Source: Marinimicrobium agarilyticum DSM 16975 (lineage in GTDB: Bacteria > Pseudomonadota > Gammaproteobacteria > Pseudomonadales > Cellvibrionaceae). Taken from it: a stretch of 64,000 bases of DNA. Every line of letters starts with the position of its first letter. Position 1 is the first letter of the stretch. The stretch covers positions 65,604-129,603 of the forward strand of contig NZ_AUHU01000009.1 of NCBI RefSeq assembly GCF_000423345.1, written 5' to 3'. Of this stretch, positions 16,388-24,502 are shown in pieces. Both the position numbers and the translations under genes were made by a program. The notes under the pieces were generated by a model. That model did not search any database, was not told the origin of the DNA, and saw only the letters and a program-made list of their open reading frames with translations.

Positions 16388-16574
16388 GCACCAACGGAAC
16401 AATTTACGATCCTCGTGCCATTTCGGTGAGGTTATTGGTGACTATCGTTCGCTTTCGGGTTATCAAACCGAGTCAGAGCTCTGATTCACCTGGCTTACCG
16501 GCTCCTACTCAATATTCGGGGCTTGAATATAGATTACAATTATCTGAAATTTCACATAAGCGTGGAGTGTCACG

Positions 16575-17351
16575 ATGTCCTTAAGCGAAAGTCAAATGAG
16601 AGCCTTTGAAAGATTAGACAATCACGAGACGGCATTTAGGTCTGAGGAAGGTCAGCTTTATTCAGAGCTAACCAAGCTAGTCGTAGACTTGATAGCTGCC
16701 AACAAGGAAATGGAGAATATTATTGCTCTCAATGAGCATGCCACGACAGTTAAGCCAAAAACAAAAGCAGATCACATCGAGTACGCCAGGTCGTTTCTCG
16801 TCTTAACTATAGTGTTTGCATATATGAAGAACGAAAGCTTGGCGAAGAGCCTCCTAAACCTCAGCCCAGGGCAACATTTTGCCATACAACTTTTTCGCAA
16901 CAATGTTGCTCACGAAGGCCTTCTCATTCCAACCAATGCGGCAACTTTCAAACGAGATGACTACCTACTCGTTTACAGTGGTTTTGCTATCGCAAATAGT
17001 AATATTTTTGAAATGGCGGGCAAGCTGACCGACAACGGAGTACAAAGGGATATCAAGAGGTTCAAAACGAAATCGCCAGATTTGATTCAAAACAAACACT
17101 CTTGCAAGGAAGAAGCTTTTAGAAGCTATATTTCAGGGTTTAGTTGCGGAAAATATACTTTCACCACGCCTCTTTTGTGTGACATATACTTCCGAATCGA
17201 GAGTCAAATTAGAGGCTACTTGAAAACTGACAGTCCAGATTTACTGAAGGTGCGAGATATTAGAATTAAAGAAGGGTGGAGAACTGTCGAAGACTTTTTG
17301 GACAGGCTGGGCTCCCTAGACCAACAAGAATTTCCAGTCAAATCCAAATAA
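16575..17351 (+). CDS. Unknown protein with HEPN-like RX4H motif
   Basis: A 258-residue, strongly helical soluble protein with an AT-rich coding sequence. It matches no family I recognise overall. Residues 108-113 read RNNVAH, which fits the RX4-6H ribonuclease motif of HEPN domains and sits at the end of a helix after LSPGQHFAIQLF, as in HEPN proteins. A second conserved-looking stretch is SCKEEAFRSYISGFSCGKYTF. The stop lies 5 bp from the end of the convergent Mrr-like gene. In a defence island an HEPN RNase (abortive infection or toxin) is plausible. The assignment rests on one short motif. Confidence 0.5.
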   Translation: MSLSESQMRAFERLDNHETAFRSEEGQLYSELTKLVVDLIAANKEMENIIALNEHATTVKPKTKADHIEYARSFLVLTIVFAYMKNESLAKSLLNLSPGQHFAIQLFRNNVAHEGLLIPTNAATFKRDDYLLVYSGFAIANSNIFEMAGKLTDNGVQRDIKRFKTKSPDLIQNKHSCKEEAFRSYISGFSCGKYTFTTPLLCDIYFRIESQIRGYLKTDSPDLLKVRDIRIKEGWRTVEDFLDRLGSLDQQEFPVKSK

Positions 17352-17356
17352 CTTGG

Positions 17357-18229
17357 TCACAGCGACAGAAACCAATCTGGCTTTACCGTCACTTTCTCTA
17401 CCAGCTCAGTGCTCACCCCGAGTTGCAGCTCCTTTAGCTTGTCTGCCAGCTGCTCACCATCGACCAGATCAATAGGGGCAACACCGTCCCGGTTAGCTTC
17501 ATCGATAGCGGCCTTGGTGAATGTACCCGTTGTGAGAAAAAGTCCTCGGTCTGACCGACCAATCGTCGCGCCTCGGAAGTCCCTGATCTCTCCAGCCCCC
17601 ACGGAGCCTTTGTATTTCTTACATTGAAACGCAATATGAAAGCTCATCAATCCATTAATTCTAGCTATTCCACGTCCATCAATCCCTCCATCTCCGGTAC
17701 GTCCAGTTACTTCGACATGGATGAATCCCGACTCCCGTAGAATTCTCTGTGCTAACCTCTCAAAAGCGGCTGGCTCCATTTTATCAATCAAGATCTCGTG
17801 GAGCATTTCTCTCCACTCAGACGCCTCGTCTGGGTGCGACTGCATATCGTTGGCCCCACCTTCGACCTGCGGGGAGGATCGCTTGCTATCCATCGCCCTG
17901 ACGAGTTGGACAACCTCAGAGGGATCAACATGGGGTTGCTGCCTGCCATGGTCGGTTAGAGCCCATACACCACGAGAGGAGTTTTCAAGGTATCCCGCTT
18001 TTTTCAGGTAAGTGCGTGCCCAAGCGAGACGGTATGCAATTTTTGTCTGGTTGGAACGCTCCGGGTTCTGCATCTGTGACAGCACGTCATCTGAGAACCC
18101 TTCCTGCTCAACAACAGCCTCATACATTTCATCGACTGACGCAGAGCCCCCGAGATTGACCAGAGCCGCCAGCAATGGGTTCATTAGTTGATCAAAGGTA
18201 ACCAGACCGTTGTCGATAGTATCCTTCAA
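17357..18229 (-). CDS. Mrr-type restriction endonuclease
   Basis: An N-terminal winged-helix Mrr_N domain (LMNPLLAALVNLGGSASVDEMYEAV ... RLAWARTYLKKAGYLE...GVWALTDHG) is followed by an Mrr catalytic domain with EVTGRTGDGGIDGRG and IAFQCKKYKG, the PD-(D/E)xK-like D...QxK core, then GLFLTTGTFTKAA. Mrr enzymes cut modified DNA (type IV restriction). The frame is open to a TTG at 18313, but Mrr proteins normally start about a dozen residues before the LMxPLL helix, so TTG 18229 with GAGAGA upstream is preferred. It is convergent with the HEPN-like gene. A REP-like or MITE-like element lies upstream. Confidence 0.88.
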   Translation of the reverse strand: MKDTIDNGLVTFDQLMNPLLAALVNLGGSASVDEMYEAVVEQEGFSDDVLSQMQNPERSNQTKIAYRLAWARTYLKKAGYLENSSRGVWALTDHGRQQPHVDPSEVVQLVRAMDSKRSSPQVEGGANDMQSHPDEASEWREMLHEILIDKMEPAAFERLAQRILRESGFIHVEVTGRTGDGGIDGRGIARINGLMSFHIAFQCKKYKGSVGAGEIRDFRGATIGRSDRGLFLTTGTFTKAAIDEANRDGVAPIDLVDGEQLADKLKELQLGVSTELVEKVTVKPDWFLSL

Positions 18230-18416
18230 TTTCAGTCTCTCGCGCGAGTGGGTTGATATTTGGGCGCCGCCCAGATTTTCCGAAAGACTGGCATGTAAGC
18301 AGCCATAAATCAACCAGCACTAAACCGAAATCTAGGCATCAAGGGTATAGGGTTCGGAACGATTTCGGGACCTCTACCAGAAGACTTCTACAGTCGGGTA
18401 CCCATGTAATCTAAGC

Positions 18417-18514
18417 GTGTCTGATACCCCGAAGCAATGTCGTAACGTGTCAAATGAAGCGTTAGAACACCAGGGAAGCGCTCTTGAAGCTCGGGAATTC
18501 GGGGTATCAGACAC
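18417..18514. mobile_element. 98-bp element with 17-bp terminal inverted repeats
   Basis: GTGTCTGATACCCCGAA (18417-18433) and its exact reverse complement (18498-18514) bound a 98-bp segment with no coding capacity. It is the size and form of a miniature inverted-repeat or BIME/REP-type unit, and the CCCC/GGGG core fits REP-type sequences. Its right end coincides with the point where the toxin-like frame after the Phd gene breaks off. No flanking target duplication was identified. The remainder of 18314-18416 shows nothing. Confidence 0.6.
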
Positions 18515-18548
18515 TCCCTAGGACTGTCGCGTCAATTACGTCCTGCAT
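18507..18548 (-). pseudogene. Possible truncated VapC/PIN toxin start
   Basis: Two bases after the Phd stop, ATG 18548 opens a 13-codon frame MQDVIDATVLGSV ending in TGA at 18507. VIDATVL resembles the N-terminal first strand of PIN toxins (VIDxSV or LLDTHVL). The position directly after a Phd-type antitoxin is where the toxin should be. The frame runs into the terminal repeat of the 98-bp element. This is a speculative reading of a short remnant. Confidence 0.35.
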
Positions 18549-18550
18549 GC

Positions 18551-18772
18551 CTACTCGCTCCAACCCACTGGTTCCAACGGGTTTATGTAGCTAACGACAC
18601 TGCCTCGGAGAACCTCCAGAGGAGGACGTTTGCCGGAGCGATAGCGGCGAACCTCAATAGTTGGTGCACCAGAGTCCGTGATCACAACGGTATGACCCGA
18701 TGTTTCGACGCGTTGGATATAGGCCAAAGGCTTTAGCATGAATTCGGATTTTGGAATGTACAAATGGGACAT
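18551..18772 (-). CDS. Phd/YefM-family antitoxin
   Basis: A 73-residue antitoxin: the N-terminal DNA-binding part YIPKSEFMLKPLAYIQRVETSGHTVVITDSGAPTIEV matches the Phd/YefM fold (SEFxxxxxxxLxxVxxxGxxVxITxxGxP). The C-terminal tail PLEVLRGSVVSYINPLEPVGWSE is the toxin-binding segment typical of antitoxins paired with PIN (VapC-like) toxins. ATG 18772 is chosen over ATG 18739 because the family needs the KSEF helix. No complete toxin follows; only a broken 13-codon frame is found. A degenerate second copy of the 5' part lies 360 bp upstream. Confidence 0.85.
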   Translation of the reverse strand: MSHLYIPKSEFMLKPLAYIQRVETSGHTVVITDSGAPTIEVRRYRSGKRPPLEVLRGSVVSYINPLEPVGWSE

Positions 18773-19410
18773 TTTTCACCATCGACGTGAGGTGCAATCA
18801 GAACAACCTTCCGGAGATCAGACTACACCAAAACGTCAGTTACTCTCCACATTACTATCTATGTGGAGAACTGCTCGGGTTCTCCACCAATTTATAACAG
18901 TTAGCGAAATATTGAGCTGGCGGAGAATGCCCACCCGATTCCGCATCTATGTGGAGAACCGGAGCCCCGTTCACCATGTCACGACAATTGAAAGGGATCA
19001 ACCGAAACCACGTCTGTAGTTTAGGCCGCGAGTTCCAGCGGATAGCAGACACAACTGCCTGAGGTTTCGACATAACGGATATAAGGATGGCTATCGCACG
19101 AACTGGGAGTTTGATTTGTACCAACGAGACGCTTTTAACCATTGCCGTGCCGTTCAATCAAGCCAACTCTCCGGAAACCAAACTACACCACAATGCCAGT
19201 CACTCCCCACATTACTATCTATGTGGGGAACTGCTCGGGTTCCCCACCAACTTAAGGCGGTTAGCAAAATATCGAGCTGGTGGGGAACGCCCTCGGGTTT
19301 CCGCATCTATGTGGGGAACCCGACCCCAATTCCCCATGTGGCGACCATTCGAGCGGAAACTGCCAGGGCCGTTCCCCACATAGATGCGGAACCGGGGTAT
19401 CATTCCCCAC
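18758..19410. repeat. Two-copy 360-bp-period repeat with conserved hairpins
   Basis: The segment upstream of the Phd gene is duplicated with a period of 360 bp (copy 1 from about 18758, copy 2 from about 19118). Hairpin A is CTCCACAT/ATGTGGAG in copy 1 and CCCCACAT/ATGTGGGG in copy 2. Hairpin B uses CTCCACC versus CCCCACC arms, again changed on both sides; it is an 11-bp perfect stem in copy 2 (19239-19249 with 19278-19288) and has one mismatch and one wobble in copy 1. Copy 2 has a further 19-bp inverted repeat (19301-19319 with 19371-19389) missing from copy 1. The short frames here look non-coding. Nothing else was found up to 19640 except a GAGTAGC/GCTACTC hairpin near 19570. Confidence 0.75.
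19030..19135 (-). pseudogene. Degenerate second copy of the Phd antitoxin 5' part
   Basis: On the minus strand this stretch aligns to the first third of the Phd gene 360 bp away: the DNA for KPLAYIQRVETSG is matched by a sequence containing TATATCC and GTCGAAACCTCAGG, with point changes and a deletion that break the frame. No intact start or toxin-binding tail remains. It shows that an antitoxin gene with its structured upstream region was duplicated and one copy decayed. Confidence 0.45.
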
Positions 19411-19644
19411 CGGTAAACACCAAGAGCCGAGATCAAAATTCTGATAAAATCGGTGACAGGTCACTAAAACGGTGAGTAAACGGCAAAATCTTACCCACAA
19501 CACCCGCAACCTGTTGTTTTTATTAATATTTTTTCAGCACTCAACAAACAGATCCAGAATATTGAGTAGCCTGCCTGAGCAGTGCTACTCAAACAACGGA
19601 GCGAGACTAATACGTCGGTTCATCCGAGAACGGCTTGGGCCCAA

Positions 19645-19878
19645 TCAATGCCTGGTGCGCTGATGGAGCCTTTCCCACTCTTCCTCCAAGGTATTATCGG
19701 GCATGGTTTCACCCGCCCGGCGGTACCAGTAGTTGGCGTTTGCAAGATCCCCTTCTTCCCGGTGCAAGTACGCATGGATCAAACAGGACAGTGAGTCACT
19801 ATTAGCCTGCACCAGGCTGTGGGCTTTGTCCCACTCCCCGGCGCGAGCCAATTCCAGAGCGCGTTCTTGATCAGTCAC
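19645..19878 (-). CDS. Small TPR-like protein
   Basis: A 77-residue acidic helical protein beginning MTDQERALELARAGEWDKAHSLVQ, with a second helical pair HAYLHREEGDLANANYWYRRAG and a LEEEWERL tail. The AGEWDKAH and GDLANANYWYRRAG units fit one to two tetratricopeptide-like hairpins. The frame extends to a TTG at 19926, but GTG 19878 is preceded by GGGGAGG at ideal spacing (8 nt), which decides the start. It lies 57 bp after the SSS symporter gene on the same strand and is probably the last cistron. Protein-protein contact is inferred; no specific role. Confidence 0.7.
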   Translation of the reverse strand: MTDQERALELARAGEWDKAHSLVQANSDSLSCLIHAYLHREEGDLANANYWYRRAGETMPDNTLEEEWERLHQRTRH

Positions 19879-19935
19879 AGTGTCATCCTCCCCAATCGTT
19901 TCGTCGTCAGGAGAAATGATACGCAAGCCCGCCTT

Positions 19936-21390
19936 TTATGGCGAATGCGTCGCTTCCATCTGCTCGCGTTCAAGGTCCAGCTGGGCGAGCGCCTGCTCAG
20001 GTGTCATGCGCTGTGCGGGAGTCATGAGGCTTACCGCAACGCCCGTCGTCAACGCCGCGACCACAGCCGGAATGACCGGGTTGCCCCAGAACGCTGTGAA
20101 GGACTTCATAACCATCAGCGAGGCGACGGCGCCACTCACCAACGAGGCCACGGCGCCCTGCCAGTTATACCGTGGCCAGAAGCGACCGAGCAGGCCTACC
20201 GCAAACATGCCCGCCATTACGGTGGAAATCATGCCGGTGATATAGCCGATCAAATCGTCAGAGAATGAGGCCATCAACCAGGCGGTACCGATGACCACCA
20301 CCAGACCCCAGCGGGAATCGCGCACCACCGAAGCCCGCGGCGGCATTCGGCCGGTGACCATCACGAACAGGTCGCGCATGAGTACCGCCACACCCGCCAT
20401 AGCGTCGGAGCTGGCACTGGACATGGTGGCCGATAAACCGGCGATCAACACGACCAGGCCCACCCCCACCGGCAATACTTCCACGGCAATAAAGGGAAAG
20501 GCGAAATTGCGATTGTCGAGCTCGGGGTTCAGAGCGTAAGCGCCCATTCCGATAATGGCGGGCACAAAGGAGAAGAACAGATAGAGGGTGCCGGAAATAA
20601 AAAAGGAGCGGCGCACCGCCCCAACACTCCTGGAGGAATAAATCCGCTGACGAAACGAGGGCGTCGCCAGAACGCCCACCGCAATAACCAACACCAGCGA
20701 AAGAGCGGGCAGCCCGCCGATGGACTCGCGCGCAAGGGTCGTGACGTTATCATCAGGCTGAGCCGCCATCAGCGCCTCCCAGCCTCCGACCGCATGAACG
20801 GCCATGGCCGCCATCAACAAAAAGCCACCGAACAGAACGATCGCTTGCAGGGTGTCGGTCCAGACCACCGCCCGGTAGCCGCCGACGATCACATAGACCG
20901 CAAAGCCCAACGCCACAATGGTGCGCGCCCAACTGAGCTCAATATCCGCAATCCAGGCCAGGTACAAACCGCCCCCTAAAATGTGCGCCCCAAGCCAACC
21001 GATGCAGGCCAGAAAAATCAGAACCGCCACCAGGTTCTTCACCAACCGGTTGGCACCCACGTAGAACGACAGCTCCTCGCTCATGGTCATGAAGCGCCAA
21101 TCGCGCACCGGTGCAAACCAGAGCGCGAGCAACAATATGCCGATAGCACCACCCATACCGTACAGCGCGCCGGCCCAACCGTTGGCATAACCAAACCCCA
21201 CCGCGCCCATTGAGGAGCCGGTGCCGACCATGGTCGCCACGGTGGTGCCGATCGTTAAGAACACCGGCAGGCTTCGGCCGGCCAGGAGGAAATCCTCACC
21301 GCCTTCATGGCGACGGGTGACCCACCAACTGAGCCCGATCAGAAACACAATGTAGGCGGCAAATACACTGAGAAACAACGTGGGGCTCAT
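19936..21390 (-). CDS. Sodium:solute symporter (SSS family)
   Basis: A 484-residue inner-membrane protein with about 13 hydrophobic segments, beginning MSPTLFLSVFAAYIVFLIGLSWWVTRR. SSS-family markers are visible: DFLLAGRSLPVFLTIGTTVATMVGTGSS in the first helices and the SATMSSASSDAMAG segment, whose small and serine residues form part of the Na+ site in this family. It overlaps the RidA gene by ATGA (21387-21390). In the RpiR/deacylase/RidA operon it most likely imports an amino acid, N-acyl amino acid or peptide fragment. The exact substrate cannot be read. Confidence 0.88.
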   Translation of the reverse strand: MSPTLFLSVFAAYIVFLIGLSWWVTRRHEGGEDFLLAGRSLPVFLTIGTTVATMVGTGSSMGAVGFGYANGWAGALYGMGGAIGILLLALWFAPVRDWRFMTMSEELSFYVGANRLVKNLVAVLIFLACIGWLGAHILGGGLYLAWIADIELSWARTIVALGFAVYVIVGGYRAVVWTDTLQAIVLFGGFLLMAAMAVHAVGGWEALMAAQPDDNVTTLARESIGGLPALSLVLVIAVGVLATPSFRQRIYSSRSVGAVRRSFFISGTLYLFFSFVPAIIGMGAYALNPELDNRNFAFPFIAVEVLPVGVGLVVLIAGLSATMSSASSDAMAGVAVLMRDLFVMVTGRMPPRASVVRDSRWGLVVVIGTAWLMASFSDDLIGYITGMISTVMAGMFAVGLLGRFWPRYNWQGAVASLVSGAVASLMVMKSFTAFWGNPVIPAVVAALTTGVAVSLMTPAQRMTPEQALAQLDLEREQMEATHSP

Positions 21391-21779
21391 GCGTTATCCG
21401 CTTTGTAGCACACCAATCCCACTTCCACTTTGCAATCCACTACCAGATCGCACACCGAGCAGATGCGGGCCGGGGGGTTAGCTCCGAAATTTTCCTTGAA
21501 CACTTTGTTGAACGATTGAAAATAACGGGCGTCGGTCAAAATCACCGTGACATGCACGACGTGCTTCGGGCCGTAACCGGCGTCGCGCATGATCGCAAAA
21601 CAGTTATCGATCGCCAGTTGGGACTGCTCGACAATGCCGCCTTCGACCACCTCCCCGTCGCGCATGGGCGTCTGGCCCGAGACGTACAGCCAACCATCGG
21701 CGCCTGCCGCTTTGGCGAAGGGCAGGGCCTGGCCACCGGTACCCACACCACCTTCCGCTCCGTATCGTTCAATACTCAC
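21387..21779 (-). CDS. RidA/YjgF-family protein
   Basis: A 130-residue RidA-fold protein (GADGWLYVSGQTPMRDGEVVEGGIVEQSQLAIDN, then PPARICSVCDLVVDCKVEVGLVCY). The Arg of PPARICS matches the family's imine-hydrolysing arginine. RidA proteins hydrolyse reactive enamine/imine intermediates released by PLP-dependent dehydratases. The locus has a D-serine-dehydratase-like gene across the divergent promoter, which gives it an obvious partner. The stop overlaps the symporter start, and 15 bp separate it from the deacylase stop. A canonical RidA is encoded at the end of the window, so this is a specialised paralogue. Confidence 0.9.
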   Translation of the reverse strand: MSIERYGAEGGVGTGGQALPFAKAAGADGWLYVSGQTPMRDGEVVEGGIVEQSQLAIDNCFAIMRDAGYGPKHVVHVTVILTDARYFQSFNKVFKENFGANPPARICSVCDLVVDCKVEVGLVCYKADNA

Positions 21780-21794
21780 GCCTGTTCTCCTCCG

Positions 21795-23231
21795 TTAATG
21801 ATCTCGCAACAACATTCGCCCGTTTCGGGCCAGTCCGGTTTTGCCGGGCTCATAACTCCGGGTGCCATTGACCCATACCGCCTCAATACCGCGAGCGGCC
21901 TGCTGCGGCTGCTCAAAGCTCGCCGTGGATTCAATGCGTTCAAAGTCCAGTAGCACCAGGTCGGCGAAGGCTCCTTCTTTCACCACCCCGCGATCGCGCA
22001 GCCGGAACTGTTCGGCGGATCGCCCCGACATCTTGTAAACGGCCGTGGCCAGATCGAACAGCTTTCGTTCGCGGCAGTAGTGCGCCAACACTCGCGGAAA
22101 AGCGCCCCAAAGACGGGGGTGCGGGTGTGGGTCTTTGGGTAGGCCATCGGAGCCGATCATGGTCAGTGGGTGACGCAGTATCGTTTCCACATCATTCGGG
22201 TCCATGCAGTGATAGACCGCACCGGCCGGCTGCAGCTTTTGAGCCGCCTCCTGCAGTGACAGCCCCCACTGCTCTGCAATATCGGCGAGCGGGCGGCCAC
22301 CCTGCTCGGGGAAGGGGCGGGACCAGGTGATGGTCACTTCACTCTCCGGCGTCACCTGTTCGAGATCCAGGGTGCTGGAGCTGGCGCTGTAGGGGTAACA
22401 ATCGCAGGCAACCCGTTGCCGCGAGGCGGCGCTTTGCAGATGCGACAAGACTTCGCCACTGCGACCCCAGTTACCCTTGCCGGCACACTTCAGATGCGAC
22501 ACCACCAACCGAACCTGCCCTTCCCGGGCGGTCTCGAGCGCTTCATCCATTGCGTCAATGATCTGATCAAACTCGGTGCGAAGGTGCGTCGTATAGATGG
22601 CATCAAAGGCGGTGAGCTCTCGCACCAGCGCCATCACTTCCGCGGTGTCCGATTGCTTGGCATTGTAATAGGCGAGCCCCGAACTCATACCGATGGCTCC
22701 CTGCTCAAGCGCGCCTCGCAGCTGCTCGCGCATGGCGACAATTTCAGACTCAGTAGCCGTGCGCTGCAACTCGCTCATTTGCGTCACACGCAACGCCGTG
22801 TGGCCAATCAACGCCGCCACGTTAACCGCCGGCCTAGCGGCTTGTACCGCTCGGGCGTAATCAGAGAATTGGGGAAACCGAAAGTCGGCACGCTCGCCGA
22901 GGAGGTTCAACGGATCGGGCGGCTCGGAACCCAGTTTGACGGGGCTGGCGCTGATGCCACAGTTGCCGACGATGACCGTGGTCACGCCCTGGCTCAGCTT
23001 CGCCGTCATTTCCGGGCGGTGAATCACTTCCAGGTCGTCATGGGTGTGCACATCGATAAAACCGGGCGCAAGGTACAGCCCCTCGGCCTCAATCACATTC
23101 CGGGCGGGTGCATCGATGTGTTCGGCAATACGCACCACACGCTCGTTCTCAATCGCCACATCGGCACGGTAGGGGGGTGCGCCGGTGCCATCCACCACCT
23201 GCGCGCCACGAATCAGCGTGTGATACATCAT
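21795..23231 (-). CDS. N-acyl-D-amino-acid deacylase (amidohydrolase)
   Basis: A 478-residue amidohydrolase-superfamily enzyme. The N-terminal metal motif PGFIDVHTHDDLE, then VGNCGIS, SSGLAYYNAK, HLRTEFDQI, VSHLKCAG and IGSDGLPKDPHPHPRLWGAFPRVLA follow the D-aminoacylase pattern, including the Cys/His/Asp metal ligands. The reaction is release of a free D-amino acid from an N-acyl form in the cytoplasm. The start is ATG-ATG at 23231/23228, unresolved. It is 24 bp after the RpiR stop. With the symporter, RidA and D-amino-acid deaminase it forms a coherent D-amino-acid catabolic route. Confidence 0.9.
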   Translation of the reverse strand: MMYHTLIRGAQVVDGTGAPPYRADVAIENERVVRIAEHIDAPARNVIEAEGLYLAPGFIDVHTHDDLEVIHRPEMTAKLSQGVTTVIVGNCGISASPVKLGSEPPDPLNLLGERADFRFPQFSDYARAVQAARPAVNVAALIGHTALRVTQMSELQRTATESEIVAMREQLRGALEQGAIGMSSGLAYYNAKQSDTAEVMALVRELTAFDAIYTTHLRTEFDQIIDAMDEALETAREGQVRLVVSHLKCAGKGNWGRSGEVLSHLQSAASRQRVACDCYPYSASSSTLDLEQVTPESEVTITWSRPFPEQGGRPLADIAEQWGLSLQEAAQKLQPAGAVYHCMDPNDVETILRHPLTMIGSDGLPKDPHPHPRLWGAFPRVLAHYCRERKLFDLATAVYKMSGRSAEQFRLRDRGVVKEGAFADLVLLDFERIESTASFEQPQQAARGIEAVWVNGTRSYEPGKTGLARNGRMLLRDH

Positions 23232-23255
23232 GACTAGCCCATTGACAGAGCCGGC

Positions 23256-24185
23256 TCAGTCCCCCAGCGGCAGACGATCCTGTCCGCGTTTGTGGCTGTC
23301 CAGCGTGTGTTTTATTCGCCGCAACGCTTCCCGGCTTTTGCGCTTATGCTTGGCCGCCAATTCCGTGGCCAAGACATCAATGGCCGCGAGCATCACATAG
23401 CGGGATGCACTCGGTTTAAAAATATAATCGGTCTCCAGCGGCTGCATCGGAATCAGATGATCCACCGCCTTACCCAGGGGCGAATCCGCCACCGTAATCC
23501 CGATGGTGCGCGCGCCATACTCTTTCGCAATTTCCGCCGCGTCCTGCACATCCGGACTGTAGCCACCGAGCGACAGGCAGAGCACCACATCGTTGGTATC
23601 AATGGCCGACGCCGCCATGCGCATCAACATCGGGTCCGAATAAGCGGTGGCCGCGAAGCCCAACCGAAAAAACCGGTGCTGACACTCCTGCGCCATCACC
23701 GTCGAGCCGCCGCCCACCCCGAAAATCAGAATCTGACGGGACTTCGACAACCACTCCACCGCCGGGCGTATCACTGCCTCGGTCACCAACTGCGCGTTGT
23801 GATCGAGCGTGGCCTTGATGGTCTCGTACACTCCATAAATACCACCCGGCTCGGGACGCACCTCGGCATAAAACCGCTGCCCCACCGCCTCGGCCTGAGC
23901 CAGACGCATCTTCAAATCCCGCACGTTCTTGCACTCAATGGCCTTGGCAAACCGGGTGATCGTGGCTTCACTCACCCCGGCCCGCTCCGCCATCTCACTG
24001 ATACTGGCCTGAGCGGCAAAGCTCATATCATCCAGCACCAGCCGGGCAATCTTCTGTTCCGCATCGCGCAAGTGGCTGTACAGGGCGTTGATCCGGGAAA
24101 TAATATCTGGCTCGTGACTCACGGGCACCGTCCTATCGTTATCAGATCGTTCGTTTGAGATCGTCGCTCCAGGATTCACCGACAT
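23256..24185 (-). CDS. MurR/RpiR-family transcriptional regulator
   Basis: A 309-residue regulator: an HTH_6 DNA-binding domain at about residues 28-105 (ISEMAERAGVSEATITRFAKAIECKNVRDLKMRLA) followed by a SIS sugar-phosphate-binding domain at about 130-270 (ILIFGVGGGSTVMAQECQHRFFRLG, CLSLGGYSPDVQDAAEIAKEYGARTIGIT). RpiR proteins sense sugar phosphates or aminosugar-related ligands. It is first in the minus-strand catabolic operon and divergent from the deaminase/GH20 pair, so it probably controls both sides of the 484-bp intergenic region. That SIS domains bind phosphosugars hints that an aminosugar signal switches the D-amino-acid genes. Confidence 0.92.
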   Translation of the reverse strand: MSVNPGATISNERSDNDRTVPVSHEPDIISRINALYSHLRDAEQKIARLVLDDMSFAAQASISEMAERAGVSEATITRFAKAIECKNVRDLKMRLAQAEAVGQRFYAEVRPEPGGIYGVYETIKATLDHNAQLVTEAVIRPAVEWLSKSRQILIFGVGGGSTVMAQECQHRFFRLGFAATAYSDPMLMRMAASAIDTNDVVLCLSLGGYSPDVQDAAEIAKEYGARTIGITVADSPLGKAVDHLIPMQPLETDYIFKPSASRYVMLAAIDVLATELAAKHKRKSREALRRIKHTLDSHKRGQDRLPLGD

Positions 24186-24261
24186 CGCGCTCCCGAAGCC
24201 CCTGCGCCGATCATACGAAACTTGAGCTCAGTATAGGTACCGTGTTTGTTATTTTCAATAC

Positions 24262-24291
24262 TTGACTTTGATTTATGGTAATTTCTATCAT
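24262..24291 (+). promoter_or_regulatory. Candidate sigma-70 promoter for the deaminase/GH20 genes
   Basis: TTGACT (24262-24267) and TATCAT (24286-24291) are separated by 18 bp in an otherwise GC-rich region. Transcription from here would give a leader of about 370 nt containing both large palindromes before the deaminase ATG at 24669. Confidence 0.45.
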
Positions 24292-24324
24292 TGAACGCAA
24301 GGTATGGTGCCAATAGAAATTTTC

Positions 24325-24432
24325 GGCCCGGAGTGGGTAGCACCGATTCGGACCCGCATGAATACATCCATGTAGCTCTGCGTCGGCGTCCTGCCTCCGA
24401 CGGTCTCGAATCGGTGCTACCCACTCCGGGCC
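24325..24432. repeat. Large palindromic element 1 (26-bp perfect arms)
   Basis: The 26-bp arm 24325-24350 is the exact reverse complement of 24407-24432. The 56-bp centre contains smaller hairpins (CATGAATACATCCATG and CGTCGG...CCGACG). The structure would be very stable as RNA or cruciform DNA. It lies in the divergent region between the RpiR and deaminase genes. Confidence 0.85.
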
Positions 24433-24502
24433 TCTGTGCCAAATTAACGTTTGGAAACAGACCATGGCATAGTTCACTTCAACCTTTGCTGAATGGCACT
24501 GA

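Noticed and set aside
18855-19157. 100-codon minus frame in the duplicated region as a gene
   Set aside because: It spans the decayed antitoxin copy and hairpins in a mixed frame; the product has no consistent pattern.
18841-19410. CRISPR-like array suggested by repeated TTCCCCAC motifs, similar to type I-E repeats
   Set aside because: Intervals between motifs are irregular (about 30-60 bp), copies occur in both orientations, and no cas gene is present. The hairpin duplication explains them.
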